Source of the DNA: Candidatus Gastranaerophilales bacterium
GTDB taxonomy: Bacteria > Cyanobacteriota > Vampirovibrionia > Gastranaerophilales > Gastranaerophilaceae
Direction: 5' to 3'
Assembly: GCA_944324835.1 (NCBI GenBank)
Contig: CALUXV010000010.1
Location: 1-41,000 of the forward strand
DNA: 41,000 nt
Shown: positions 33,031 to 40,994 of the stretch, piece by piece
Numbering within the stretch: the stretch's first letter is position 1
Layout of the letters: every line of letters starts with the position of its first letter
Program-made: the position numbers and the translations under genes
The notes under the pieces: model-generated
Seen by the model: the letters and a program-made list of their open reading frames with translations, nothing else
Databases searched by the model: none
What the model was told of the DNA's origin: nothing

Positions 33031-34041
33031 TTAAGTTTTGTCACATCCAACTTGCTCTATTTTGTATAAACAAAATGCACTGCCGGACGTTGTTTTAGGA
33101 TTTGTCGGACAGCCGCCTCTGCAAATATATTTGTGTTTACAATCCTGACAGTAGCCTTTTAATGTTTCTATTTGCGGGCATCTATTATACCTGAATGAGT
33201 TATGGTCAGCCCAAATTTCTTTAAACGGTCTGTTTTTTATATTTCCTTCTGAATTATTCATATTAGGACAGCCCTTGACGTTTCCATCACTTTCAATACT
33301 AACGGAGTATATTCCGCATTCGCAACCACGCCAATTTTGTATATAAAGTCTATCTTGCAGTTTTGAATAATAACCAATGCAGTCAGACTCCATTATAGTA
33401 AGTTTGTCAGAATATTTCTCTCTCCAATCTGCGATATTTTCTGCAAGTTTGTAGTATTGTTTTTCCGTTAATAATTCAGATTCGGGAAGTCGTTCACTCG
33501 GCTTTACAATTTGCAGCTGCCAGGCATCAACACCAAGATTTATTAACAAATCTCTTATATCTTCCAATTTGTCATAATTGGACTGCATAACAGTCGTCGG
33601 AATTGCAATATAAATCCCGGCTTCTTTTAGCTTCGGAACAATTTCACAAAAATGGTCAAAAATTCCCGGAATGCCTCTTACATAATCATGAGTTTCTTTA
33701 TCTGCTCCGTCTAAACTAATTCCCATTCCGATATTCGGATAAAGTTTCAGTATATCGATGATATCATCATTAATCAGTATTGCATTGGTCATAAATATTG
33801 TCTGCATATCAAGGCTTGATATTTTTTGAAGAAATAACGGCCATTCTTTTCTTAAAAAAGGTTCGCCGCCTGTTAATGCAATATTTTGACACCCGAGGTC
33901 ACTCATATCTTCAATAAGAGTTAAAATTTCATTGGTTGTTAATTCTTCAGGTTTAGCTTGTCCCGCACCGATAATACAATGTACGCATTTCGCATTACAT
34001 CTTCTTGTTATTTCTATTGTTGCAGTATAAAGTTTGTACAT
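33031..34041 (-). CDS. Radical SAM/SPASM protein, putative peptide maturase
   Basis: 336 residues. The radical SAM cluster is C15-x3-C19-x2-C22 in R-R-C-N-A-K-C-V-H-C, with T-G-G-E-P at 57-61. The C-terminal SPASM region is rich in cysteines for two auxiliary clusters: C240, C242, C258 (N-V-K-G-C-P-N-M), C288, C298, C301, C307, C311 and C324. SPASM proteins next to small repetitive peptides usually modify them (thioether, C-C or other crosslinks). The start is 3 bp after the stop of the repeat-peptide gene, indicating one operon with coupled translation. A different substrate, such as an enzyme needing a radical-made cofactor, cannot be excluded. Confidence 0.88.
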   Translation of the reverse strand: MYKLYTATIEITRRCNAKCVHCIIGAGQAKPEELTTNEILTLIEDMSDLGCQNIALTGGEPFLRKEWPLFLQKISSLDMQTIFMTNAILINDDIIDILKLYPNIGMGISLDGADKETHDYVRGIPGIFDHFCEIVPKLKEAGIYIAIPTTVMQSNYDKLEDIRDLLINLGVDAWQLQIVKPSERLPESELLTEKQYYKLAENIADWREKYSDKLTIMESDCIGYYSKLQDRLYIQNWRGCECGIYSVSIESDGNVKGCPNMNNSEGNIKNRPFKEIWADHNSFRYNRCPQIETLKGYCQDCKHKYICRGGCPTNPKTTSGSAFCLYKIEQVGCDKT

Positions 34042-34044
34042 TAA

Positions 34045-34386
34045 TTATTTTTTCTCGTCTTCTTTAATTTTTTCCGGAACCGGTGCAGGGATTAAGCCTG
34101 CCAAAGGCGGTACAACATCAGGTGTTGTTTCAGGTTTCTTTGGTGTTGGAGCGGCAATCACTCCAGCCCAAGCCGGAACAACTATAGGTGTCGGAGTTTT
34201 GGGAACTTTAGGCGGTGCGATAAGCCCTGCAATTGGAGGATAAGCATATCCAGGTAATTTTTCAGTTGGTTTATTCGGTGTTGGCTGAACAATTTTCCCC
34301 GCTAAAGGTTGAGGTTGCTGCTTGTTTTCATCTTTTTTGAAATTTACCGCTCTAAAATTTGTATTTCCTAACCCAACCTTCAACAT
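34045..34386 (-). CDS. Proline-rich four-repeat peptide, putative RiPP precursor
   Basis: 113 residues, not recognised as any family. After a 22-residue leader-like start with V-N-F-K-K at 14-18, four units of P-x-[LIW]-A-G-x-I-x-x-P-x-P occur. The A-G pairs are at 29-30, 53-54, 74-75 and 96-97 (spacing 24, 21, 22). Unit cores are P-L-A-G-K-I, P-I-A-G-L-I, A-W-A-G-V-I and P-L-A-G-L-I; the sequence between them is Lys/Thr/Pro linker. The tail is charged (K-I-K-E-D-E-K-K). There is no signal peptide and no cysteine. It has a strong GGAGG site and its own promoter region. Immediate linkage to a radical SAM/SPASM gene suggests a multi-core precursor. Confidence 0.75.
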   Translation of the reverse strand: MLKVGLGNTNFRAVNFKKDENKQQPQPLAGKIVQPTPNKPTEKLPGYAYPPIAGLIAPPKVPKTPTPIVVPAWAGVIAAPTPKKPETTPDVVPPLAGLIPAPVPEKIKEDEKK

Positions 34387-34403
34387 ATTTTTCCTCCTAA
34401 CTT

Positions 34404-34430
34404 ATTATATTCATTTTAAAACATGTTTTA
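34404..34430 (-). promoter_or_regulatory. Promoter and palindromic operator candidate of the repeat-peptide operon
   Basis: On the minus strand TATAAT (34404-34409) lies 17 bp before the start codon region. A perfect 14-bp palindrome taaaacatgtttta (34417-34430) sits just upstream of it, where the spacer/-35 would be. It is a plausible repressor site; no good -35 box is seen. Confidence 0.45.
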
Positions 34431-34465
34431 CCTGTTTTTTGTTAGGATGTAAATTAATTGTTACA

Positions 34466-35086
34466 TTAGGATTCTTTTAAATGTTTAAAGTGTTTATAAA
34501 CGTATAAAATTCCTAAAATAAGACACGCTATTATAATAACCGCATCAAATTTATGCCAGATATGTTTTAAGGCTTCCATATTTTCGCCCATTTTTACTCC
34601 AACATATACAAGCAGATAGCACCAAATTAGAGAGCCCAAAAATGTCAGAGTAAAAAATGTTCTTTTTCTTGCCTTTAAAATTCCGGCAGGCAATGAAATA
34701 AAAGTTCTTACAACAGGCAGCATCCGGCAGATAAAAAAGGCCCAATCACCGTATTTATCAACCCATGCATCAGCTTCTTCAAGGTCTTTGTGTGATACAA
34801 GAAAATATTTCCCGTATTTTTCAACAAACGGTCTGCCGCCAAAGTATCCCAAATAATACGACGGAATAGAGCCTAATACACAGCCGATTGCCCCGAATAT
34901 TGCTGCAACATGAAAATTCATAACACCTTTGTTTACAAGTATTCCTGCAAAAGGTAACACAGCCTCACTCGGTAACGGAATATTACAAGATTCAATTGCC
35001 ATTAAAAGACTAACACCCCAAGGTCCTAAAACAGTTATTATATGTTCCATTGTAGAACTAAGCCATATTAGTAAATTATCAATCAT
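34466..35086 (-). CDS. DedA-family membrane protein
   Basis: 206 residues from the ATG at 35086, which has an AGGGGA site; the longer frame to 35146 lacks one and adds a basic non-family extension. Marks of the DedA (SNARE-associated/VTT) family are E-S-C-N-I-P-L-P-S-E near residue 31, G-S-I-P-S-Y-Y-L-G-Y-F-G-G near 71, and F-x-C-R-M-L-P-V-V-R-T-F-I-S-L-P-A-G near 117. Several membrane helices are evident. DedA proteins are implicated in flipping phospholipid or undecaprenyl phosphate. Upstream of the repeat-peptide operon, same strand, 79 bp apart. Confidence 0.9.
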   Translation of the reverse strand: MIDNLLIWLSSTMEHIITVLGPWGVSLLMAIESCNIPLPSEAVLPFAGILVNKGVMNFHVAAIFGAIGCVLGSIPSYYLGYFGGRPFVEKYGKYFLVSHKDLEEADAWVDKYGDWAFFICRMLPVVRTFISLPAGILKARKRTFFTLTFLGSLIWCYLLVYVGVKMGENMEALKHIWHKFDAVIIIACLILGILYVYKHFKHLKES

Positions 35087-35169
35087 ATTATTTCCCCTTT
35101 TATACTTTATTTTAAATGAGTAAGTTGACTTTAAACAAAATATCATTTATCCCTTTATCGCTTTATCCC

Positions 35170-36972
35170 TTACTCTTCGTTTAGGCTCAATACAGCCATG
35201 AATGCTTCTTGTGGTACTTCAACCTTACCTACAGCTTTCATACGTTTTTTACCTTTTTTCTGCTTCTCAAGCAGTTTTCTTTTTCTGGTTATATCACCGC
35301 CGTAACATTTATCAAGTACGCTTTTTCTCAAAGCTTTGATATTGGTTCTTGCTATAACCCGTCCGCCGATTGCGGCTTGAATCGGAACTTCAAATAATTG
35401 ACGAGGAATAATATCTTTAAGCTTTGCGGTTAATTTTTGTCCGATATGGAATGCGCTGTCTTCGTGACAGATTACAGACAGAGCATCAACAACTTCACCT
35501 GCTAAAAGTACATCAAGTTTAACGAGTTTTGAGCGTTTATAATCAACAAATTCATAATCCAAACTTGCATACCCTTTTGTACGTGATTTTAACTGGTCGT
35601 AAAAATCGGTGATAACCTCACTCAATGGAATATGATAAACAAGTTCTTGTCTGACTTTGTCTATATAGTGCATATTTATAAATATGCCGCGTTTTGATTG
35701 GCATAAATCCATAAGTGTACCAACAAAGTCGTTTGGTGTGATTATAGAAGCTTTTACATAAGGTTCTTCAATATAATCTCTGACTTGGGCCGGCGGAAGG
35801 TTTGCCGGGTTATCAATTTCAACCACTTCACCGTCCGTTTTATGAACCTTATATACAACAGAAGGAGCTGTTGTTACTATTGACAGGTCATACTCTCTTT
35901 CAAGCCGTTCCTGTGCTATTTCCATATGCAGCATTCCTAAAAAACCGCATCTAAAACCAAAGCCTAGAGCAGAAGATGTTTCAGGTTCAAATGTAATACT
36001 GCTGTCACTAAGTTTTAGTTTCTCTAAAGATTCTTTAAGTTCGTGATAATCTTCGTTATCGACAGGATAAAGCCCTGAAAATACCATCGGAAGAGCTTCT
36101 TTATACCCCGGTAAAGGTTCTTTAGCCGGATTCTCAGAGTTTGTAACTGTGTCACCTACAAATCTTGTTATTTCTTTAATAGAACCTGCAAAGTATCCGA
36201 CATCACCGCATACGAGTTTTTTAACGGGTACTCTGTTAGGTGTTGAGTATCCAAGTTCTACAATTTCGTATTCTTTTCCCGAAGCTAAGAATTTTACTTT
36301 GTCTCCCAGATTCATTTCTCCGTCAATGATTTTGAAATAGCAAAGTGTACCTAAATAAGGGTCATATGCACTGTCAAAAACCAGCGCTCTTAACGGTTTA
36401 TCAATGTTATCCTCCGGTGGCGGCATATAATTTACGATAGCCTCCAATACCTCGTGAATATTTTCACCTGTTTTGGCACTGACAGGAATAGCCATAGATG
36501 CATCAATACCAAGTGTTTCTTCGATTTCTTCTTTTACTCTTTCTACATCCGCAGACGGCAGGTCTATTTTATTAATTACCGGAATAATTTCAAGGTTTTG
36601 TTCGGCAGCAAGATACACATTAGCAAGAGTTTGCGCCTCTACACCCTGAGTAGCATCAACGATTAAAAGTGCACCTTCACAAGCTGCAAGCGAACGTGAA
36701 ACTTCATACGAAAAATCTACGTGTCCCGGAGTATCAATGAGATTTAGAATGTAATCCTTGCCATCATCAGCCTTATAGTGCATTCTTGCAGAATTGAGTT
36801 TAATGGTAATTCCTCGTTCACGCTCAATATCCATTGTATCCATCAACTGGTTTTGCATATCTCTCGGAGCAATTGTTTCTGTTGCTTCAAGAAGTCTGTC
36901 TGCAAGTGTTGATTTACCGTGGTCAATGTGTGCTATTATACAAAAATTTCTTACATTTTCTCTGTACTTCAT
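35170..36972 (-). CDS. lepA: Elongation factor 4 (LepA), ribosomal GTPase
   Basis: 600 residues, the exact family length. G1 is A-H-I-D-H-G-K-S-T near residue 14, followed by D-T-P-G-H-V-D near 80 and N-K-I-D-L-P near 134. Domains II, III and V match EF-G-like folds. The LepA-specific C-terminal domain includes [17 protein letters not shown] near 550. There is no Shine-Dalgarno sequence; a perfect TATAAT lies 6 bp before the ATG. The 83-bp gap to dedA has degenerate tttatc octamers. Confidence 0.97.
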   Translation of the reverse strand: MKYRENVRNFCIIAHIDHGKSTLADRLLEATETIAPRDMQNQLMDTMDIERERGITIKLNSARMHYKADDGKDYILNLIDTPGHVDFSYEVSRSLAACEGALLIVDATQGVEAQTLANVYLAAEQNLEIIPVINKIDLPSADVERVKEEIEETLGIDASMAIPVSAKTGENIHEVLEAIVNYMPPPEDNIDKPLRALVFDSAYDPYLGTLCYFKIIDGEMNLGDKVKFLASGKEYEIVELGYSTPNRVPVKKLVCGDVGYFAGSIKEITRFVGDTVTNSENPAKEPLPGYKEALPMVFSGLYPVDNEDYHELKESLEKLKLSDSSITFEPETSSALGFGFRCGFLGMLHMEIAQERLEREYDLSIVTTAPSVVYKVHKTDGEVVEIDNPANLPPAQVRDYIEEPYVKASIITPNDFVGTLMDLCQSKRGIFINMHYIDKVRQELVYHIPLSEVITDFYDQLKSRTKGYASLDYEFVDYKRSKLVKLDVLLAGEVVDALSVICHEDSAFHIGQKLTAKLKDIIPRQLFEVPIQAAIGGRVIARTNIKALRKSVLDKCYGGDITRKRKLLEKQKKGKKRMKAVGKVEVPQEAFMAVLSLNEE

Positions 36973-36978
36973 AAGAAT

Positions 36979-36984
36979 ATTATA
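36979..36984 (-). promoter_or_regulatory. -10 box of a predicted leaderless lepA promoter
   Basis: On the minus strand TATAAT ends exactly 6 bp before the lepA ATG; no ribosome site and no clear -35 are seen. Confidence 0.5.
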
Positions 36985-37071
36985 TATTAAACAGAAATCA
37001 TGTATGTAATATTTTGTAATGCTTTATGTATTTAAAGTCAATTTTCAGTTTTAAATATTCTTTATACCTAT

Positions 37072-37842
37072 ATGGGAAATATGATTGATGATTATATAAG
37101 ATTACATGGCGGGAATCCTGTTCAAACGGGTAACGGTGCAGCTCCTACAAATTTCAATGGCGATAACAAGGTTGATTTATCGCAAAAGGCAGATTCTGCA
37201 TCGTTTCTAGAAATGTATTCTATTTTGAAAACCAACAAAGAACTTTCAGGTGAAGGACTTTGTATTGATGAAGGTAAAATAAATAACCAAGATGCGTGCA
37301 TTAAAACTATTTATGATTATAAAAATAAAAAAGTATATCGAGAAGGAGTTATAGGCGGAAAAAGGTTAGAACTGGCAACCGATAATAAAATAACTCCGGA
37401 TACAATTTCTATTAATTACAAAGGAAAATACAATAATAAAGATATTGATTTAACGTTGTCTTATCCGAGAGAAGCAAAATCGAAAGAAATTTATAACAAA
37501 ATTATAAGAAACAGATTGTATGTTCCGGATGATTTAACTATTTCAGGAACAATAGATAATCAACCGTATTCAATAAAACTTCCTGATTCTCCGGTACCGA
37601 GAGATGCTGATACCAAAGATATATTAACAGTTTTATTGGATTGCAACAGTTTTTGTCCCGGAGTTATAAACGGGAATGTTGTTGCAATAGAACCCGGCAA
37701 ATCAATCATCCGCAACTGGGAACACAAAATAGATAAACGTCAGGAATTTTTCAACGAAAATATAAAACCGTTGATTTCTCAAACAATGTCAATCGTACTT
37801 GGTATTGTGATTGGGAAACTTACCGGCGGCAAGAAGGGTTAA
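37072..37842 (+). CDS. Orphan protein (256 aa) with hydrophobic C-terminus
   Basis: Unrecognised. The N-terminus is Gly/Asn-rich (N-P-V-Q-T-G-N-G-A-A-P-T-N-F-N-G-D). The middle (about 90-175) has alternating beta-strand character with two similar I-x-[IL]-x-Y-x-G/S-G-T segments (I-S-I-N-Y-K-G-K-Y and L-T-I-S-G-T-I-D). The end (about 233-252) is a weakly hydrophobic helix M-S-I-V-L-G-I-V-I-G-K-L with a basic tail. There is no signal peptide and no clear ribosome site. It overlaps the antitoxin stop by 4 bp, convergent. Confidence 0.65.
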   Translation: MGNMIDDYIRLHGGNPVQTGNGAAPTNFNGDNKVDLSQKADSASFLEMYSILKTNKELSGEGLCIDEGKINNQDACIKTIYDYKNKKVYREGVIGGKRLELATDNKITPDTISINYKGKYNNKDIDLTLSYPREAKSKEIYNKIIRNRLYVPDDLTISGTIDNQPYSIKLPDSPVPRDADTKDILTVLLDCNSFCPGVINGNVVAIEPGKSIIRNWEHKIDKRQEFFNENIKPLISQTMSIVLGIVIGKLTGGKKG

Positions 37843-38162
37843 GCCACATTTAATTTAAATCCCAACTGTTTAAGAATTTTTCCGACAGTATCAAGCCTTG
37901 GTACACGTTCCCCTTTAAACATTTCGTAAAGGGCTGCACGGGTAACACCTGCCTTTTTCGCAAATTCTGATACCGATTCTCTGGCTTTAATTACAAGTTC
38001 AAGAGATTGGAAGAATAAATCATAATCGCCGTCTTCTAAAAATTCTTCAATTGTGGCATTGAGAAATTCTTTCTGATATTCAGTATCTTGCAATTCTTTG
38101 ATTAAATATTCTTCATGAGAAATTGTATTTTCTTTTAACTTATTAATATCTATATTATTCAT
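37839..38162 (-). CDS. HigA-like antitoxin (addiction-module antidote, HTH)
   Basis: 107 residues from the ATG at 38162, preceded by an AGAGGAA site inside the toxin gene; a longer start at 38186 has none. It matches the antidote family paired with Gp49-like killers: E-Y-L-I-K-E-L-Q-D near residue 17, then an HTH with A-K-K-A-G-V-T-R-A-A-L-Y-E-M-F-K-G, then T-V-G-K-I-L-K-Q-L-G-F-K-L. The start overlaps the toxin stop by 8 bp. It likely represses the operon by binding the palindrome at 38486-38511. Confidence 0.88.
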   Translation of the reverse strand: MNNIDINKLKENTISHEEYLIKELQDTEYQKEFLNATIEEFLEDGDYDLFFQSLELVIKARESVSEFAKKAGVTRAALYEMFKGERVPRLDTVGKILKQLGFKLNVA

Positions 38163-38481
38163 ATGTTCCTCTTTCAAATAAATCATTTATATATTCTTTG
38201 GCATTCTGTATATCTTTGGCTTGTGTAGATTTATCTCCAACACATAATAAAACAATAATAATATTTTCAATTTCAGTAAAATATATTCTTATCCCATTTC
38301 CAAAGGTACACTTTAATTCATATAAATTATTTGATAATTGCTTTACATCTCCATAATTTCCATGTTTAACACGTGCCAGCCGCATTTCTATTCGAGTTCT
38401 TACTGACTTATCAAATTTCTTTATAGACTCTGCATATGGAGATTTTCCATTCAGTTTTATATATTGCCTAATTTCCTTCAT
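38155..38481 (-). CDS. HigB/Gp49-like addiction-module killer toxin
   Basis: 108 residues from the ATG at 38481, which gives the family's normal start (M-K-E-I-R-Q-Y-I). It has the killer-protein signature of the RelE superfamily: R-L-A-R-V-K-H-G-N-Y-G-D-V-K-Q-L, Y-E-L-K-C-T-F-G-N-G-I-R-I-Y-F and L-L-C-V-G-D-K-S-T-Q-A-K-D-I. Such toxins cleave mRNA on ribosomes. The toxin is upstream of the antitoxin, the HigBA order. The operator palindrome lies 4 bp upstream of the start. Confidence 0.9.
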   Translation of the reverse strand: MKEIRQYIKLNGKSPYAESIKKFDKSVRTRIEMRLARVKHGNYGDVKQLSNNLYELKCTFGNGIRIYFTEIENIIIVLLCVGDKSTQAKDIQNAKEYINDLFERGTYE

Positions 38482-38485
38482 ACTA

Positions 38486-38511
38486 TTATTGTATCGTATT
38501 CGATACAATAA
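38486..38511. promoter_or_regulatory. Palindromic operator of the HigBA-like operon
   Basis: Perfect 11-bp arms ttattgtatcg and cgatacaataa around tatt, located between the toxin start and mutS2. A natural binding site for the HTH antitoxin. It is close enough to the mutS2 promoter (-10 at 38533) to influence it too. Confidence 0.75.
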
Positions 38512-38532
38512 GTCAATTGTATCTCTCTGTGG

Positions 38533-38538
38533 TATGAT
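38533..38538 (+). promoter_or_regulatory. -10 box of a predicted leaderless mutS2 promoter
   Basis: TATGAT with an extended TGG in front, ending 6 bp before the ATG at 38545. No ribosome site is present. Confidence 0.5.
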
Positions 38539-38544
38539 TTTAGT

Positions 38545-40902
38545 ATGGATTTGATGGAACAAACTAGAAAATCATTGGAATATGAGAAAGTTTTGGAACT
38601 TTTGGCCGGCTGTTCAAAGATAAAGCAGTCGAAAGAATTGTGCCTGAATCTTTTGCCATCTGATAATAGAAAACAAATAGAAGAATCTCTTCAATTTACG
38701 GATGAGGCAAGGCGTATTCTTGATTATGCAATGGATATTCCGCTTGATTTTGTGATTGATATAAAAAATGTACGTTTAAATGTAGAATATTTTTCAGAAG
38801 CAGAACTGATAGATTTTGCAAAAACATTAAGAACTTCACGGCTTGTGAAGAGTTTTTTGAGAGAAAATGCGGAACATGAATCTCTATTAAACGGTCTTGC
38901 GTATAATCTTTTTGTTGATAAAGATTTGGAAGACAGGGTTTCAGATACATTTGATGAAAATTATGAAGTCCGGCAAAATGCTACTCCGACTCTAAGCGGC
39001 TTGTATTCGTCTTTGAAAGATACGCAGGCTCAGTTAAAAGATACTGTTACAAAGTTATTAAACACGCCTGATTTTAATAAACATTTGCAGGAAAATATTT
39101 ATACAATAAGGGATGATAGAGTTGTATTTCAGGTTAAAGCCCCTTCCAAAAACAAAATTGACGGGATTGTGCATGATGTTTCCGCTACAAGCAAGACATT
39201 TTATATAGAACCATCTCAGATTGTACCTTTGAATAATAAAATCAGAGAGGTTAATGCCAAAATCAGAGGCGAAATTATCCATATTCTGATTGAACTGACA
39301 TCCTCTGTAAAAAGTAATCTTGATGAAATCAGAAAATCAGTTGATATTTTAGCGGAAATAGATTTTCATTTTGCAAAAGCAAGATATTCGGTGAAAACTC
39401 AGGCGGTTAAGCCGGAGTTTTCAGAAGATAAAATTATAAAAATCGAAGAAATGCGGCATCCGCTTTTGATAGGACGGGTTGAAAAAATTGTTGAGAATGA
39501 TTTTTCAATCGGAGATGGTTACAAATCAATCATAATTACAGGTTCAAATACAGGCGGGAAAACAGTTGCTCTAAAAACAGTCGGATTATTCCTTTTGATG
39601 ACAAAATCCGGCATGTTTCTGCCGTGCGGAGCATGCAAAATTTACCCTTTTAGAAAAGTTTTCGCAGATATAGGTGATGAACAAAATATTTTACAAAACC
39701 TGTCAACATTTTCATCGCACATGAAAATTATTATAGATATCATAAACAACTCGGATTTTGAAACGGTTGTATTGATAGATGAACTTTGTGCCGGAACTGA
39801 CCCGCAGGAAGGGGCAATACTTGCGGAAGTTATCCTAAAGAAACTGAAAGATTTGCATGCTGTTTGTGTTACTACAACGCATTACGGAGAGTTAAAGTCT
39901 TTAGAATATACTGACAAGTATTTTAAGAATGCAAGTGTTGAATTTGATACATCAACGTTATCACCGACTTATAAACTCATAATCGGAATTCCGGGCTTGA
40001 GCAACGCAATTGCTGTATCTTCTATGCTTGGGCTTGATAATACTCTGGTTGATGAGGCAAAGGATTTGCTGAATAACCATCGGGATTTGTCATCGACTGT
40101 TGTTGAAAAATTGCAGGATACACATCACCGCTTGAGTGCAAATTTGCAGGAAACAGAGGATACAAAATCCGAAGTTGAAGAGTTAAAAAAAGAATACGAA
40201 AAGAAACTGACAGAACTAAAAAAAGATAAGAATAAAACAATCAAACAAATAAAGTCCCGATTTGAAGGTGAAATGGACAGGGTTAAGTCTGAAATCAAGG
40301 ATATTTTGTATAATTTAAGAAAAGAAAAATCAGAAAAGATTGCAAGACGTTCTTATTCAAGACTTGCGAATTTAGAATCTAAATTTCACAAAGGCGTAAA
40401 CGAATTAATTGAGGCTGAAAAATATGAGGAAATAGATTGGAACATTGCAAAACCTCATGATGTATTTATGGTAAAGGATTTGAATCAGGAAGTAGAACTT
40501 TTGGAACTTCCGGATAAGAACGATAATGTTCTTGTCTTGATGGGAAATATCAAGACCAAGATGAAGAAGAATAAACTTGCGGTTTTGAATAAATCATTGA
40601 TGAGAAAACCGAACGCACCGAAGAAACTGATTGAACCGGTTGAAATTAAACGGTATTCAATGTCTAATACTCTGGATTTGAGAGGGTTTAGAGTCGAAGA
40701 AGCACTGGACGAATTGGAAGCATATTTGGATAAGGCAAGTTTGTATAATTTGACTCCTGTTTTCATAATTCACGGTCACGGAACCGGAGCTTTGAAACAG
40801 AGTGTCAGGGACTTCCTTTCAACTTCGCCTTACGTATGCAAATACCGACCGGGAGAGAACACCGAAGGTGGCGATGGTGTAAGTGTTGTTGATATTAATT
40901 GA
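38545..40902 (+). CDS. mutS2: MutS2, ribosome-rescue/recombination-suppressing endonuclease
   Basis: 785 residues, standard length. The MutS core and clamp helices are at 1-~300. The ABC-type ATPase has Walker A T-G-S-N-T-G-G-K-T near 332 and Walker B V-V-L-I-D-E-L-C-A-G-T-D-P near 407. A long coiled-coil follows at about 500-610. The C-terminal Smr domain has T-L-D-L-R-G-F-R-V-E-E-A near 712 and I-H-G-H-G-T-G-A-L near 750. The family senses collided ribosomes or branched DNA, depending on species. The start follows from the leaderless promoter geometry. Confidence 0.95.
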   Translation: MDLMEQTRKSLEYEKVLELLAGCSKIKQSKELCLNLLPSDNRKQIEESLQFTDEARRILDYAMDIPLDFVIDIKNVRLNVEYFSEAELIDFAKTLRTSRLVKSFLRENAEHESLLNGLAYNLFVDKDLEDRVSDTFDENYEVRQNATPTLSGLYSSLKDTQAQLKDTVTKLLNTPDFNKHLQENIYTIRDDRVVFQVKAPSKNKIDGIVHDVSATSKTFYIEPSQIVPLNNKIREVNAKIRGEIIHILIELTSSVKSNLDEIRKSVDILAEIDFHFAKARYSVKTQAVKPEFSEDKIIKIEEMRHPLLIGRVEKIVENDFSIGDGYKSIIITGSNTGGKTVALKTVGLFLLMTKSGMFLPCGACKIYPFRKVFADIGDEQNILQNLSTFSSHMKIIIDIINNSDFETVVLIDELCAGTDPQEGAILAEVILKKLKDLHAVCVTTTHYGELKSLEYTDKYFKNASVEFDTSTLSPTYKLIIGIPGLSNAIAVSSMLGLDNTLVDEAKDLLNNHRDLSSTVVEKLQDTHHRLSANLQETEDTKSEVEELKKEYEKKLTELKKDKNKTIKQIKSRFEGEMDRVKSEIKDILYNLRKEKSEKIARRSYSRLANLESKFHKGVNELIEAEKYEEIDWNIAKPHDVFMVKDLNQEVELLELPDKNDNVLVLMGNIKTKMKKNKLAVLNKSLMRKPNAPKKLIEPVEIKRYSMSNTLDLRGFRVEEALDELEAYLDKASLYNLTPVFIIHGHGTGALKQSVRDFLSTSPYVCKYRPGENTEGGDGVSVVDIN

Positions 40903-40924
40903 TGTTTTTATTAGTCACTTACCC

Positions 40925-40956
40925 AAAAGAGATTCTTCGCATACGCTCAGAATGAC
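40925..40956. repeat. Second copy of the REP-like repeat of 7469-7500
   Basis: 32 bp identical, in inverted orientation, to 7469-7500. It sits in the gap after mutS2, again in intergenic DNA. Confidence 0.85.
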
Positions 40957-40978
40957 TAAAAACATTTCCCTCTGTAGG

Positions 40979-40994
40979 GTAGACTTTAGTCTAC
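40979..40994. repeat. Short palindrome gtagact-tt-agtctac
   Basis: Same arms as the palindrome at 17910-17925, 23 bp after the REP-like copy. It may be part of a compound intergenic element that continues beyond the window. Confidence 0.6.

Noticed and set aside
34034-34243. Plus-strand glycine-rich 69-aa frame
   Set aside because: It is the shadow of the proline-rich repeat peptide (proline codons read as glycine on the other strand); no ribosome site.
35087-35146. 20-residue N-terminal extension of the DedA protein
   Set aside because: No ribosome site and no family similarity; the ATG at 35086 has one.
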